Below, piece after piece: positions 23,701 through 37,529 of a stretch of DNA of 64,000 nucleotides. Both the position numbers and the translations under genes were made by a program. The stretch comes from Xanthostigma xanthostigma (lineage: Eukaryota > Arthropoda > Insecta > Raphidioptera > Raphidiidae): contig OY754470.1 in NCBI GenBank assembly GCA_963575645.1, positions 32,222,501 through 32,286,500 of the forward strand, in the 5' to 3' direction. Position 1 is the stretch's first letter, and the number at the start of each line of letters is the position of its first letter. The notes beneath the pieces are model-generated. The model worked only from the letters and a program-made list of their open reading frames with translations. It ran no database searches and had not been told where the DNA came from.

Positions 23701-26700
23701 ACATTCAGGTTTGGATCATTCTCTCATAAGAAAATGCAAACTGCATATTAACCATTATTTTAACGCATACAAGCAGTTTTTACATGCTTTACGACAATTA
23801 GGGGCAAATAAGTCTATATAGGCAAAATTGATTTATTTTACAAAGGTAAGTTTACTTAAACTATAACATTCAGGTTTAGATCATTCTCTCATAAGAAAAT
23901 GCAAACTGCATATTAACTATTATTTTAACGCATACAAGCAGTTTTTACAAGCTTTATGACAATTAGGTGCAAATGAGTCCTTATAGGCAAAATTGCTTTA
24001 TTTCATGAGGGTAAGTCTATTTACACTATAACATTCAGGTTTGGGTCATTCTTATAAGAAAATGCAAACTGCATATTTACTATCATTTTAACGCATACAA
24101 GCAGTTTTTACATGCTTTATGACAATTAGGTGCAAATGAGTCTTTATAGGCAAAATTGCTTTATTTCATGAGGGTAAGTCTATTTACACTATAACATTCA
24201 GGTTTGGATCATTCTCTCATAAGAAAATGCAAACTGCATATTAACCATTATTTTAACGCAGACAAGCAGTTTTTACATGCTTCACGACAATTGCGTGCAA
24301 ATGAGTCCTTATAGGCAAAATTGCTTTATTTCATGAGGGTAAGTCTATTTACACTATAACGTTCAGGTTTGGATAATTCTCTCATAAGAAAATGCAAACT
24401 GCATATTTACTATCATTTTCACGCAGACAAGCAGTTTTTACATGCTTCACGACAATTGCGTGCAAATGAGTCCTTATAGGCAAAATTGCGTTATTTTACA
24501 AAGGTAAGTCTATTTTCACTATAACATTCAGGTTTGGATCATTCTTTCATAAGAAAATGCAAACTGCATATTAACCATTATTTTAACGCAGACAAGCAGT
24601 TTTCACATGTTTTACGACAATTAGGTGGAAATAAGTCCTTAAAGGCAAAATTGTTTTATTTCACAAAGGTAAGTCTACTTTCACTATAACATTCAGGTTT
24701 GGATCATTCTCTCATAAGAAAATGCAAACTGCATATTAACCATTATTTTAACGCAGACAAGCAGTTTTTATATGCTTAACGACAATTGCGTGCAAATGGG
24801 TCCTTATAAGCAAAATTGCTTTATTTTACAATGGTAAGTCTATTTACACTATAACATTCAGGTTTGGATCCTTCTCTCATAAGAAAATGCAAACTGCATA
24901 TTAACCATTATTTTAACGCATACAAGCAGTTTTTACATGCTTTATGACAATTAGGGGCAAATGAGTCCTTATAGGCAAAATTGCTTTATTTCATGAAGGT
25001 AAGTCTATTTACACTATAACATTCAGGTTTGGATCTTTCTCTCATAAGAAAATGCAAACTGCATATTAACCATTATTTAAACGCAGACAAGCAGTTTTTA
25101 CATGCTTTACGACAATTAGGTGCAAATGAGTCTTTATAGGCAAAATTGCTTTATTTCATGAGGGTAAGTCTATTTACATAATAACATTCAGGTTTGGATC
25201 ATTCTCTCATAAGAAAATGCAAACTGCATATTTACTATCATTTTTACGCAAACAAGCAGTTTTTACATGCTTCACGACAATTGCGTGCAAATGAGTCCTC
25301 ATAGGCAAAATTGCTTTATTTTATAAAGGTAAGTCTATTTTCACTATAACATTCAGGTTTGGATCATTCTCTCATAAGAAAATGCAAACTGCATATTATA
25401 CATTATTTTAACGCATACAAGCAGTTTTTACATGCTTTATGACAATAAGGGGCAAATGAGTCCTTATAGGCAAAATTGCTTTATTTCATGAAGGTAAGTC
25501 TATTTACACAATAACATTCAGGTTTGGATCATTCTCTCATAAGAAAATGCAAACTGCATATTAACCATTATTTTAACGCAGACAAGCAGTTTTTATATGC
25601 TTAACGACAATTGCGTGCAAATGAGTCCTTATAGGCAAAATTGCTTTATTTTACAAAGGTAAGTCTATTTACGCTATAACATTCAGGCTTGGATTATTCT
25701 CTCATAAGAAAATGCAATCTGCATATTAACCATTATTTTAACGCATACAAGCAGTTTTTACATGCTTTATGACAATTAGGGGCAAATGAGTCCTTATAGG
25801 CAAAATTGCTTTATTTTATGAAGGTAAGTCTATTTACACTATAACCTTCAGGTTTGGATCATTCTCTCATAAGAAAATGCAAACTGCATATTAACCATTA
25901 TTTAAACGCAGACAAGCAGTTTTCACATGCTTAACGACAATTAGGTGCAAATTAATCTTTATAGGCAAAATTGCTTTATTTTATGAGGGTAAGTCTATTT
26001 ACACTATAACGTTCAGGTTTGGATCATTCTCTCATAAGAAAATGCAAACTGCATATTTACTATCATTTTCACGCAGACAAGCAGTTTTTACATGCTTCAC
26101 GACAATTGCGTGCAAATGAGGCCTTATAGGCAAAAGTGCTTTATTTCATCAGGGTAAGTCTATTTACACTATAACATTCAGGTTTGAATCATTCTCTCAT
26201 AAGAAAATGCAAACTGCATATTTACTATCATTTTCACGCAGACAAGCAGTTTTCACAAGTTTTACGACAATTTGGTAGAAGTAAGTCTTTAAAGGCAAAA
26301 TTGTTTTATTTCACAAAGGTAAGTCTACTTTCACTATAACATTCAGGTTTGGATCATTCTCTCATAGGAAAATGCAAACTGCATATTAACCATTATATTA
26401 ACGCAGACAAGCAGTTTTTACATGCTTCACGACAATTGCGTGCAAATGAGTCCTTATAGGCAAAATTGCTTTATTTTACAAAGGTAAGTCTATTTTCACT
26501 ATAACATTCAGGTTTGGATCATTCTCTCATAAGAAAATGCAAATTGCATATTAACGCAGACAAGCAGTTTTTACATGCTTTATGACAATTAGGGGCAAAT
26601 GAGTCCTTATAGACAAAATTGCTTTATTTCATGAAGGTAAGTCTAGTTACACTATAACATTCAGGTTTGGATCATTCTCTCACAAGAAAATGCAAACTGC

Positions 26701-26819
26701 ATATTAACTATTATTTAAACGCAGACAAGCAGTTTTTACATGCTTTACGACAATTAGGTGCAAATGAGTCTTTATAGGCAAAATTGCTTTATTTCATGAG
26801 GGTAAGTCTATTTACATAA
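20730..26819 (+). repeat. Higher-order repeat unit C1 (6,090 bp)
   Basis: The monomer order here repeats at 26,820 onward with a fixed offset of 6,090 bp. It is measured at AGAAAGGTAA (20,871 and 26,961), at GAGTCTTTTTTGGC (22,161 and 28,251), at AAATACCTTT (23,331 and 29,421) and at the shortened GGGTCATTCTTATAAG monomer (24,036 and 30,126). The unit is about 37 monomers. Near 26,541 it contains a monomer in which CATTATTTTAACG-like sequence is lost (GCATATTAACGCAGAC). It is a likely product of unequal exchange in register with the monomer. Confidence 0.85.
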
Positions 26820-29800
26820 TAACATTCAGGTTTGGATCATTCTCTCATAAGAAAATGCAAACTGCATATTAACCATTATTTTAACGCAGACAAGCAGTTT
26901 TTACATGCTTCATGACAATTGCGTGCCAATGAGTCCTTATAGGCAAAATTGCTTTATTTTAGAAAGGTAAGTCTATTTACACTATAACATTCAGGTTTGG
27001 ATCATTCTCTCATAAGAAAATGCAAACTGCATATTAACCATTATTTTAACGCTGACAAGCAGTTTTTACATGCTTTATGACAATTAGGTGCAAATGAGGC
27101 CTTATAGGCAAAAGTGCTTTATTTCATGAGGGTAAGTCTATTTACACCATAACATTCAGGTTTGGATCATTCTCTCATAAGAAAATGCAAACTGCATATT
27201 TACTATCATTTTCACGCTGACAAGCAGTTTTCACATGTTTTACGACAATTAGGTAGAAGTAAGTCTTTAAAGGCAAAATTGTTTTATTTCACAAAGGTTA
27301 GTCTACTTTCACTATAATATTCAGGGTTGGATCATTCTCTCATAAGAAAATGCAAACTGCATATTAACCATTATTTTAACGCAGACAAGCAGTTTTTACA
27401 TGCTTCACGACAATTGCGTGCAAATGAGTCCTTATAGGCAAAATTGCTTTATTTTACAAAGGTAAGTCTATTTATATTATAACATTCAGGTTTGGATCAT
27501 TTTCTCATAAGAAAATGCAATCTGCATATTAACTATTATTTTAACGCATACAAGCAGTTTTTACATGCTTTATGACAATTAGGGGCAAATGAGTCCTTAT
27601 AGGCAAAATTGCTTTATTTCATGAAGGTAAGTCTATTTACACTATAACATTCAGGTTTGGATCATTCTCTCATAAGAAAATGCAAACTGCATATTAACCA
27701 TTATTTAAACGCAGACAAGCAGTTTTTACATGCTTTACGACAATTAGGTGCAAATGAGTCTTTATAGGCAAAATTGCTTTATTTCATGAGGGTAAGTCTA
27801 TTTACACTATAACATTCAGGTTTGGATCATTCTCTCATAAGAAAATGCAAACTGCATTTTTACTATCATTTTCACGCAGACAAGCAGTTTTTACATGCTT
27901 CACGACAATTGCGTGCAAATGAGTCCTTATAGGCAAAATTGCTTTATTTTACAAAGGTAAATCTATTTACACTATAACATTCAGGTTTAGATCATTCTCT
28001 CATAAGAAAATGCAAACTGCATATTAACCATTATTTTAACGCATACAAGCAGTTTTTACATGCTTTACGACAATTAGGGGCAAATGAGTCCTTATAGGCA
28101 AAATTGCTTTATTTCATGAAGGTAAGTCTATTTACACTATAACATTCAGGTTTGGATCATTCTCTCATAAGAAAATGCAAACTGCATATTAACCATTATT
28201 TAAACGCAGACAAGCAGTTTTTACATGCTTTACGACAATTAGGTGCAAATGAGTCTTTTTTGGCAAAATTGCTTTATTTCATGAGGGTAAGTCTATTTAC
28301 ACTATAACATTCAGGTTTGGATCATTCTCTCATAAGAAAATGCAAACTGCATATTAACTATTATTTTAACGCATACAAGCAGTTTTTACAAGCTTTATGA
28401 CAATTAGGTGCAAATGAGTCCTTATAGGCAAAATTGCTTTATTTCATGAGGGTAAGTCAATTTACACTATAACATTCAGGTTTGGATCATTCTCTCGTAA
28501 GAAAATGCAAACTGCATATTAACCATTATTTTAACGCAGACAATCATTTTTTACATGCTTCACGACAATTGCGTGCAAATGAGTCCTTATAGGCAAAAAT
28601 GCTTTATTTTACAAAGGTAAGTCTATTTTTACTATAACATTCAGGTTTGGATCATTCTCTCATAAGAAAATGCAAACTGCATATTATACATTATTTTAAC
28701 GCATACAAGCAGTTTTTACATGCTTTATGACAATAAGGGGCAAATAAGTCCTTATAGGCAAAATTGCTTTATTTCATGAAGGTAAGTCTATTTACACTAT
28801 AACATTCAGGTTTGGATCATTCTCTCACAAGAAAATGCAAACTGCATATTAACTATTATTTAAACGCAGACAAGCAGTTTTTACATGCTTTACGACAATT
28901 AGGTGCAAATGAGTCTTTATAGGCAAAATTGCTTTATTTCATGAGGGTAAGTATATTTACACTATAACATTCAGGTTTGGATCATTCTCTCATAAGAAAA
29001 TGCAAACTGCATATTTACTATCATTTTCACGCAGACAAGCAGTTTTTACATGCTTCACGACAATTGCGTGCAAATGAGTCCTTATAGGCAAAATTGCTTT
29101 ATTTTACAAAGGTAAGTCTATTTACGCTATAACATTCAGGCTTGGATTATTCTCTCATAAGAAAATGCAATCTGCATATTAACCATTATTTTAAAGCATA
29201 CAAGCAGTTTTTACATGCTTTACGACAATTGCGTGCAAATGAGTCCTTATAGGCAAAAATGCTTTATTTTACAAAGGTAAGTCTATTTTCACTATAACAT
29301 TCAGGTTTGGATCATTCTCTCATAAGAAAATGCAAACTGCATATTATACATTATTTTAACGCATACAAGCAGTTTTTACATGCTTTATGACAATAAGGGG
29401 CAAATGAGTCCTTATAGGCAAAATACCTTTATTTCATGAAGGTAAGTCTATTTACACTATAACATTCAGGTTTGGATCATTCTCTCATAAGAAAATGCAA
29501 ACTGCATATTAACCATTATTTAAACGCAGACAAGCAGTTTTTCATGCTTTACGACAATTAGGTGCAAATGAGTCTTTTTTGGCAAAATTGCTTTATTTCA
29601 TGAGGGTAAGTCTATTTACACTATAACATTCAGGTTTGGATCATTCTCTTATAAGAAAATGCAAACTGCATATTTACTATCATTTTCACGCAGACAAGCA
29701 GTTTTTACATGCTTCACGACAATTGCGTGCAAATGAGTCCTTATAGGCAAAATTGCTTTATTTTACAAAGGTATATCTATTTACACTATAACATTCAGGT

Positions 29801-32800
29801 TTGGATCATTCTCTCATAAGAAAATGCAAACTGCATATTAACCATTATTTTAACGCATACAAGCAGTTTTTACATGCTTTACGACAATTAGGGGCAAATT
29901 AGTCTATATAGGCAAAATTGATTTATTTTACAAAGGTAAGTTTACTTAAACTATAACATTCAGGTTTAGATCATTCTCTCATAAGAAAATGCAAACTGCA
30001 TATTAACTATTATTTTAACGCATACAAGCAGTTTTTACAAGCTTTATGACAATTAGGTGCAAATGAGTCCTTATAGGCAAAATTGCTTTATTTCATGAGG
30101 GTAAGTCTATTTACACTATAACATTCAGGTTTGGGTCATTCTTATAAGAAAATGCAAACTGCATATTTACTATCATTTTAACGCATACAAGCAGTTTTTA
30201 CATGCTTTATGACAATTAGGTGCAAATGAGTCTTTATAGGCAAAATTGCTTTATTTCATGAGGGTAAGTCTATTTACACTATAACATTCAGGTTTGGATC
30301 ATTCTCTCATAAGAAAATGCAAACTGCATATTAACCATTATTTTAACGCAGACAAGCAGTTTTTACATGCTTCACGACAATTGCGTGCAAATGAGTCCTT
30401 ATAGGCAAAATTGCTTTATTTCATGAGGGTAAGTCTATTTACACTATAACGTTCAGGTTTGGATAATTCTCTCATAAGAAAATGCAAACTGCATATTTAC
30501 TATCATTTTCACGCAGACAAGCAGTTTTTACATGCTTCACGACAATTGCGTGCAAATGAGTCCTTATAGGCAAAATTGCGTTATTTTACAAAGGTAAGTC
30601 TATTTTCACTATAACATTCAGGTTTGGATCATTCTCTCATAAGAAAATGCAAACTGCATATTAACCATTATTTTAACGCAGACAAGCAGTTTTCACATGT
30701 TTTACGACAATTAGGTGGAAATAAGTCCTTAAAGGCAAAATTGTTTTATTTCACAAAGGTAAGTCTACTTTCACTATAACATTCAGGTTTGGATCATTCT
30801 CTCATAAGAAAATGCAAACTGCATATTAACCATTATTTTAACGCAGACAAGCAGTTTTTATATGCTTAACGACAATTGCGTGCAAATGGGTCCTTATAAG
30901 CAAAATTGCTTTATTTTACAAAGGTAAGTCTATTTACACTATAACATTCAGGTTTGGATCCTTCTCTCATAAGAAAATGCAAACTGCATATTAACCATTA
31001 TTTTAACGCATACAAGCAGTTTTTACATGCTTTATGACAATTAGGGGCAAATGAGTCCTTATAGGCAAAATTGCTTTATTTCATGAAGGTAAGTCTATTT
31101 ACACTATAACCTTCAGGTTTGGATCATTCTCTCATAAGAAAATGCAAACTGCATATTAACCATTTATTAAACGCAGACAAGCAGTTTTCACATGCTTAAC
31201 GACAATTAGGTGCAAATTAATCTTTATAGGCAAAATTGCTTTATTTTATGAGGGTAAGTCTATTTACACTATAACGTTCAGGTTTGGATCATTCTCTCAT
31301 AAGAAAATGCAAACTGCATATTTACTATCATTTTCACGCAGACAAGCAGTTTTTACATGCTTCACGACAATTGCGTGCAAATGAGTCCTTATTGGCAAAA
31401 TTGCTTTATTTCATGAGGGTCAATCTATTTACACTATAACATTAAGGTTTGGATCACTCTCTCATAAGAAAATGCAAACTGCATATTTACTATCATTTTA
31501 ACGCATACAAGCAGTTTTTACATGCTTTACGACAATTAGGTGCAAATGAGTCTTGATAGGCAAAATTGCTTTATTTCATGAGGGTAAGTCTACTTACATA
31601 ATAACATTCAGGTTTGGATCATTCTCTCATAAGAAAATGCAAACTGCATATTTACTATCATTTTTACGCAAACAAGCAGTTTTTACATGCTTCACGACAA
31701 TTGCGTGCAAATGAGTCCTCATAGGCAAAATTGCTTTATTTTATAAAGGTAAGTCTATTTTCACTATAACATTCAGGTTTGGATCATTCTCTCATAAGAA
31801 AATGCAAACTGCATATTATACATTATTTTAACGCATACAAGCAGTTTTTACATGCTTTATGACAATAAGGGGCAAATGAGTCCTTATAGGCAAAATTGCT
31901 TTATTTCATGAAGGTTAGTCTATTTACACTATAACATTCAGGTTTGGATCATTCACTCATAAGAAAATGCAAACTGCATATTAAACATTATTTTAACGCT
32001 GACAAGCAGTTTTTACATGCTTTATGACAATTAGGGGCAAATGAGTCCTTATAGGCAAAATTGCTTTATTTCATGAAGGTAAGTCTATTTACACAATAAC
32101 ATTCAGGTTTGGATCATTCTCTCATAAGAAAATGCAAACTGCATATTAACCATTATTTTAACGCAGACAAGCAGTTTTTATATGCTTAACGACAATTGCG
32201 TGCAAATGAGTCCTTATAGGCAAAATTGCTTTATTTTACAAAGGTAAGTCTATTTACGCTATAACATTCAGGCTTGGATTATTCTCTCATAAGAAAATGC
32301 AATCTGCATATTAACCATTATTTTAACGCATACAAGCAGTTTTTACATGCTTTATGACAATTAGGGGCAAATGAGTCCTTATAGGCAAAATTGCTTTATT
32401 TCATGAAGGTAAGTCTATTTACACTATAACCTTCAGGTTTGGATCATTCTCTCATAAGAAAATGCAAACTGCATATTAACCATTATTTAAACGCAGACAA
32501 GCAGTTTTCACATGCTTAACGACAATTAGGTGCAAATTAATCTTTATAGGCAAAATTGCTTTATTTTATGAGGGTAAGTCTATTTACACTATAACGTTCA
32601 GGTTTGGATCATTCTCTCATAAGAAAATGCAAACTGCATATTTACTATCATTTTCACGCAGACAAGCAGTTTTTACATGCTTCACGACAATTGCGTGCAA
32701 ATGAGTCCTTATTGGCAAAATTGCGTTATTTCATGAGGGTCAATCTATTTACACTATAACATTAAGGTTTGGATCATTCTCTCATAAGAAAATGCAAACT

Positions 32801-33340
32801 GCATATTTACTATCATTTTAACGCATACAAGCAGTTTTTACATGCTTTATGACAATTAGGTGCAAATGAGGCCTTATAGGCAAAAGTGCTTTATTTCATG
32901 AGGGTAAGTCTATTTACACTATAACATTCAGGTTTGAATCATTCTCTCATAAGAAAATGCAAACTGCATATTTACTATCATTTTCACGCAGACAAGCAGT
33001 TTTCACATGTTTTACGACAATTAGGTAGAAGTAAGTCTTTAAAGGCAAAATTGTTTTATTTCACAAAGGTAAGTCTACTTTCACTATAACATTCAGGTTT
33101 GGATCATTCTCTCATAGGAAAATGCAAACTGCATATTAACCATTATATTAACGCAGACAAGCAGTTTTTACATGCTTCACGACAATTGCGTGCAAATGAG
33201 TCCTTATAGGCAACATTGCTTTATTTTACAAAGGTAAGTCTATTTTCACTATAACATTCAGGTTTGGATCATTCTCTCATAAGAAAATGCAAATTGCATA
33301 TTAACGCAGACAAGCAGTTTTTACATGCTTCACGACAATT
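26820..33340 (+). repeat. Higher-order repeat unit C2 (about 6.5 kb, expanded)
   Basis: This is the tandem successor of C1. It is collinear at offset 6,090 to about 31,100. The offset then steps to 6,420 (TTTTTACGCAAACAAGC monomers near 25,240 and 31,660), to 6,585 (CAGGCTTGGATT near 25,684 and 32,269) and to 6,750 at the deleted monomer (26,541 and 33,291). The steps are whole numbers of monomers (330 + 165 + 165), so C2 gained about four monomers relative to C1, or C1 lost them. The end is placed where CTTCACGACAATTGCG replaces CTTTATGACAATTAGG. Confidence 0.8.
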
Positions 33341-36300
33341 GCGTGCAAATGAGTCCTCATAGGCAAAATTGCTTTATTTTACAAAGGTAAGTCTATTTAC
33401 ACTATAACATTTAGGTTTGGATCATTCTCTCATAAGAAAATGCAAACTGCATATTAAACATTATTTTAACGCTGACAAGCAGTTTTTACATGCTTTATGA
33501 CAATTAGGGGCAAATGAGTCCTTATAGGCAAAATTGCTTTATTTCATGAAGGTAAGTCTATTTACACTATAACATTCAGGTTTGGATCATTTTCTCATAA
33601 GAAAATGCAAACTGCATATTAACCATTATTTAAACGCAGACAAGCAGTTTTCACATGCTTTACGACAATTAGGTGCAAATGAATCTTTATAGGCAAAATT
33701 GCTTTATTTTATGAGGGTTAGTCTATTTACACTATAACGTTCAGGTTTGGATCATTCTCTCATAAGAAAATGCAAACTGCATATTTACTATCATTTTCAC
33801 GCAGACAAGCAGTTTTTACATGCTTCACGACAATTGCGTGCAAATGAGTCCTTATAGGCAAAATTGCTTTATTTTACAAAGGTAAGTCTATTTACACTAT
33901 AACATTCAGGTTTGGATCATTCTCTCATAAGAAAATGCAAACTGCATATTACCCATTATTTTAACGCATACAAGCAGTTTTTACATGCTTTATGACAATT
34001 AGGTGCAAATGAGTCCTTATAGGCAAAATTGCTTTATTTCATGAAGGTAAGTCTATTTACACTATAACATTCAGGTTTGGATCATTCTCTCATAAGAAAA
34101 TGCAAACTGCATTTTTACTATCATTTTCACGCAGACAAGCAGTTTTTACATGCTTCACGACAATTGCGTGCAAATGAGTCCTTATAGGCAAAATTGCTTT
34201 ATTTTACAAAGGTAAATCTATTTACACTATAACATTCAGGTTTAGATCATTCTCTCATAAGAAAATGCAAACTGCATATTAACCATTATTTTAACGCATA
34301 CAAGCAGTTTTTACATGCTTTACGACAATTAGGGGCAAATGAGTCCTTATAGGCAAAATTGCTTTATTTCATGAAGGTAAGTCTATTTACACTATAACAT
34401 TCAGGTTTGGATCATTCTCTCATAAGAAAATGCAAACTGCATATTAACCATTATTTAAACGCAGACAAGCAGTTTTTACATGCTTTACGACAATTAGGTG
34501 CAAATGAGTCTTTTTTGGCAAAATTGCTTTATTTCATGAGGGTAAGTCTATTTACACTATAACATTCAGGTTTGGATCATTCTCTCATAAGAAAATGCAA
34601 ACTGCATATTAACTATTATTTTAACGCATACAAGCAGTTTTTACAAGCTTTATGACAATTAGGTGCAAATGAGTCCTTATAGGCAAAATTGCTTTATTTC
34701 ATGAGGGTAAGTCTATTTACACTATAACATTCAGGTTTGGATCATTCTCTCATAAGAAAATGCAAACTGCATATTAACCATTATTTTAACGCAGACTAGC
34801 ATTTTTTACATGCTTCACGACAATTGCGTGCAAATGAGTCCTTATAGGCAAAAATGCTTTATTTTACAAAGGTAAGTCTATTTTCACTATAACATTCAGG
34901 TTTGGATCATTCTCTCATAAGAAAATGCAAACTGCATATTATACATTATTTTAACGCATACAAGCAGTTTTTACATGCTTTACGACAATTAGGTGCAAAT
35001 GAGTCTTTTTTGGCAAAATTGCTTTATTTCATGAGGGTAAGTCTATTTACACTATAACATTCAGGTTTGGATCATTCTCTCATAAGAAAATGCAAACTGC
35101 ATATTTACTATCATTTTCACGCAGACAAGCAGTTTTTACATGCTTCACGACAATTGCGTGCAAATGAGTCCTTATAGGCAAAATTGCTTTATTTTACAAA
35201 GGTAAGTCTATTTACAATATAACATTCAGGCTTGGATTATTCTCTCATAAGAAAATGCAATCTGCATATTAACCATTATTTTAACGCATACAAGCAGTTT
35301 TTACATGCTTTATGACAATTAGGGGCAAATGAGTCCTTATAGGCAAAATTGCTTTATTTCATGAAGGTAAGTCTATTTACACTATAACATTCAGGTTTGG
35401 ATCATTCTCTCATAAGAAAATGCAAACTGCATATTAACCATTATTTAAACGCAGACAAGCAGTTTTTACATGCTTTACGACAATTAGGTGCAAATGAGTC
35501 TTTTTTGGCAAAATTGCTTTATTTCATGAGGGTAAGTCTATTTACACTATAACATTCAGGTTTGGATCATTCTCTCATAAGAAAATGCAAACTGCATATT
35601 TACTATCATTTTCACGCAGACAAGCAGTTTTTACATGCTTCACGACAATTGCGTGCAAATGAGTCCTTATAGGCAAAATTGCTTTATTTTACAAAGGTAA
35701 ATCTATTTACACTATAACATTCAGGTTTGGATCATTCTCTCATAAGAAAATGCAAACTGCATATTAACTATTATTTTAACGCATACAAGCAGTTTTTACA
35801 TGCTTTACGACAATTAGGGGCAAATTAGTCTATATAGGCAAAATTGCTTTATTTTACAAAGGTAAATCTATTTACACTATAACATTCAGGTTTGGATCAT
35901 TCTCTCATAAGAAAATGCAAACTGCATATTAACTATTATTTTAACGCATACAAGCAGTTTTTACATGCTTTATGACAATTAGGTGCAAATGAGTCTTTAT
36001 AGGCAAAATTGCTTTATTTCATGAGGGTAAGTCTATTTACACTATAACATTCAGGTTTGGATCATTCTCTCATAAGAAAATGCAAACTGCATATTAACCA
36101 TTATTTTAACGCAGACAAGCAGTTTTTACATGCTTCACGACAATTGCGTGCAAATGAGTCCTTATAGGCAAAATTGCTTTATTTTATGAGGGTAAGTCTA
36201 TTTACACTATAACGTTCAGGTTTGGATAATTCTCTCATAAGAAAATGCAAACTGCATATTTACTATCATTTTCACGCAGACAAGCAGTTTTTACATGCTT

Positions 36301-37529
36301 CACGACAATTGCGTGCAAATGAGTCCTTATAGGCAAAATTGCGTTATTTTACAAAGGTAAGTCTATTTTCACTATAACATTCAGGTTTGGATCATTCTCT
36401 CATAAGAAAATGCAAACTGCATATTAACCATTATTTTAACGCAGACAAGCAGTTTTCACATGTTTTACGACAATTAGGTGGAAATAAGTCCTTAAAGGCA
36501 AACTTGTTTTATTTCACAAAGGTAAGTCTACTTTCACTATAACATTCAGGTTTGGATCATTCTCTCATAAGAAAATGCAAACTGCATATTAACCATTATT
36601 TTAACGCAGACAAGCAGTTTTTATATGCTTAACGACAATTGCGTGCAAATGAGTCCTTATAAGCAAAATTGCTTTATTTTACAAAGGTAAGTCTATTTAC
36701 ACTATAACATTCAGGTTTGGATCCTTCTCTCATAAGAAAATGCAAACTGCATATTAACCATTATTTTAACGCATACAAGCAGTTTTTACATGCTTTATGA
36801 CAATTAGGGGCAAATGAGTCCTTATAGGCAAAATTGCTTTATTTCATGAAGGTAAGTCTATTTACACTATAACATTCAGGTTTGGATCTTTCTCTCATAA
36901 GAAAATGCAAACTGCATATTAACCATTATTTAAACGCAGACAAGCAGTTTTTACATGCTTTACGACAATTAGGTGCAAATGAGTCTTTATAGGCAAAATT
37001 GCTTTATTTCATGAGGGTAAGTCTATTTACATAATAACATTCAGGTATGGATCATTCTCTCATAAGAAAATGCAAACTGCATATTTACTATCATTTTTAC
37101 GCAAACAAGCAGTTTTTACATGCTTCACGACAATTGCGTGCAAATGAGTCCTCATAGGCAAAATTGCTTTATTTTATAAAGGTAAGTCTATTTTCACTAT
37201 AACATTCAGGTTTGGATCATTCTCTCATAAGAAAATGCAAACTGCATATTATACATTATTTTAACGCATACAAGCAGTTTTTACATGCTTTATGACAATA
37301 AGGGGCAAATGAGTCCTTATAGGCAAAATTGCTTTATTTCATGAAGGTAAGTCTATTTACACTATAACATTCAGGTTTGGATCATTCTCTCATAAGAAAA
37401 TGCAAACTGCATATTAAACATTATTTTAACGCTGCAAAGCAGTTTTTACATGCTTTATGACAATTAGGGGCAAATGAGTCCTTATAGGCAAAATTGCTTT
37501 ATTTCATGAAGGTAAGTCTATTTACACAA
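33341..37529 (+). repeat. Satellite region with partial copies of the C unit
   Basis: There are only satellite monomers. About 34,080-34,980 repeats 27,825-28,700 at an offset of 6,255 bp, marked by GCATTTTTACTATC (27,856 and 34,111). The GTCTTTTTTGGC variant occurs three times (about 34,510, 35,005 and 35,490). From about 36,240 the order matches 19,440-20,729 at an offset of 16,800 bp and leads into unit C3. The region is best read as rearranged C-unit fragments. Confidence 0.7.
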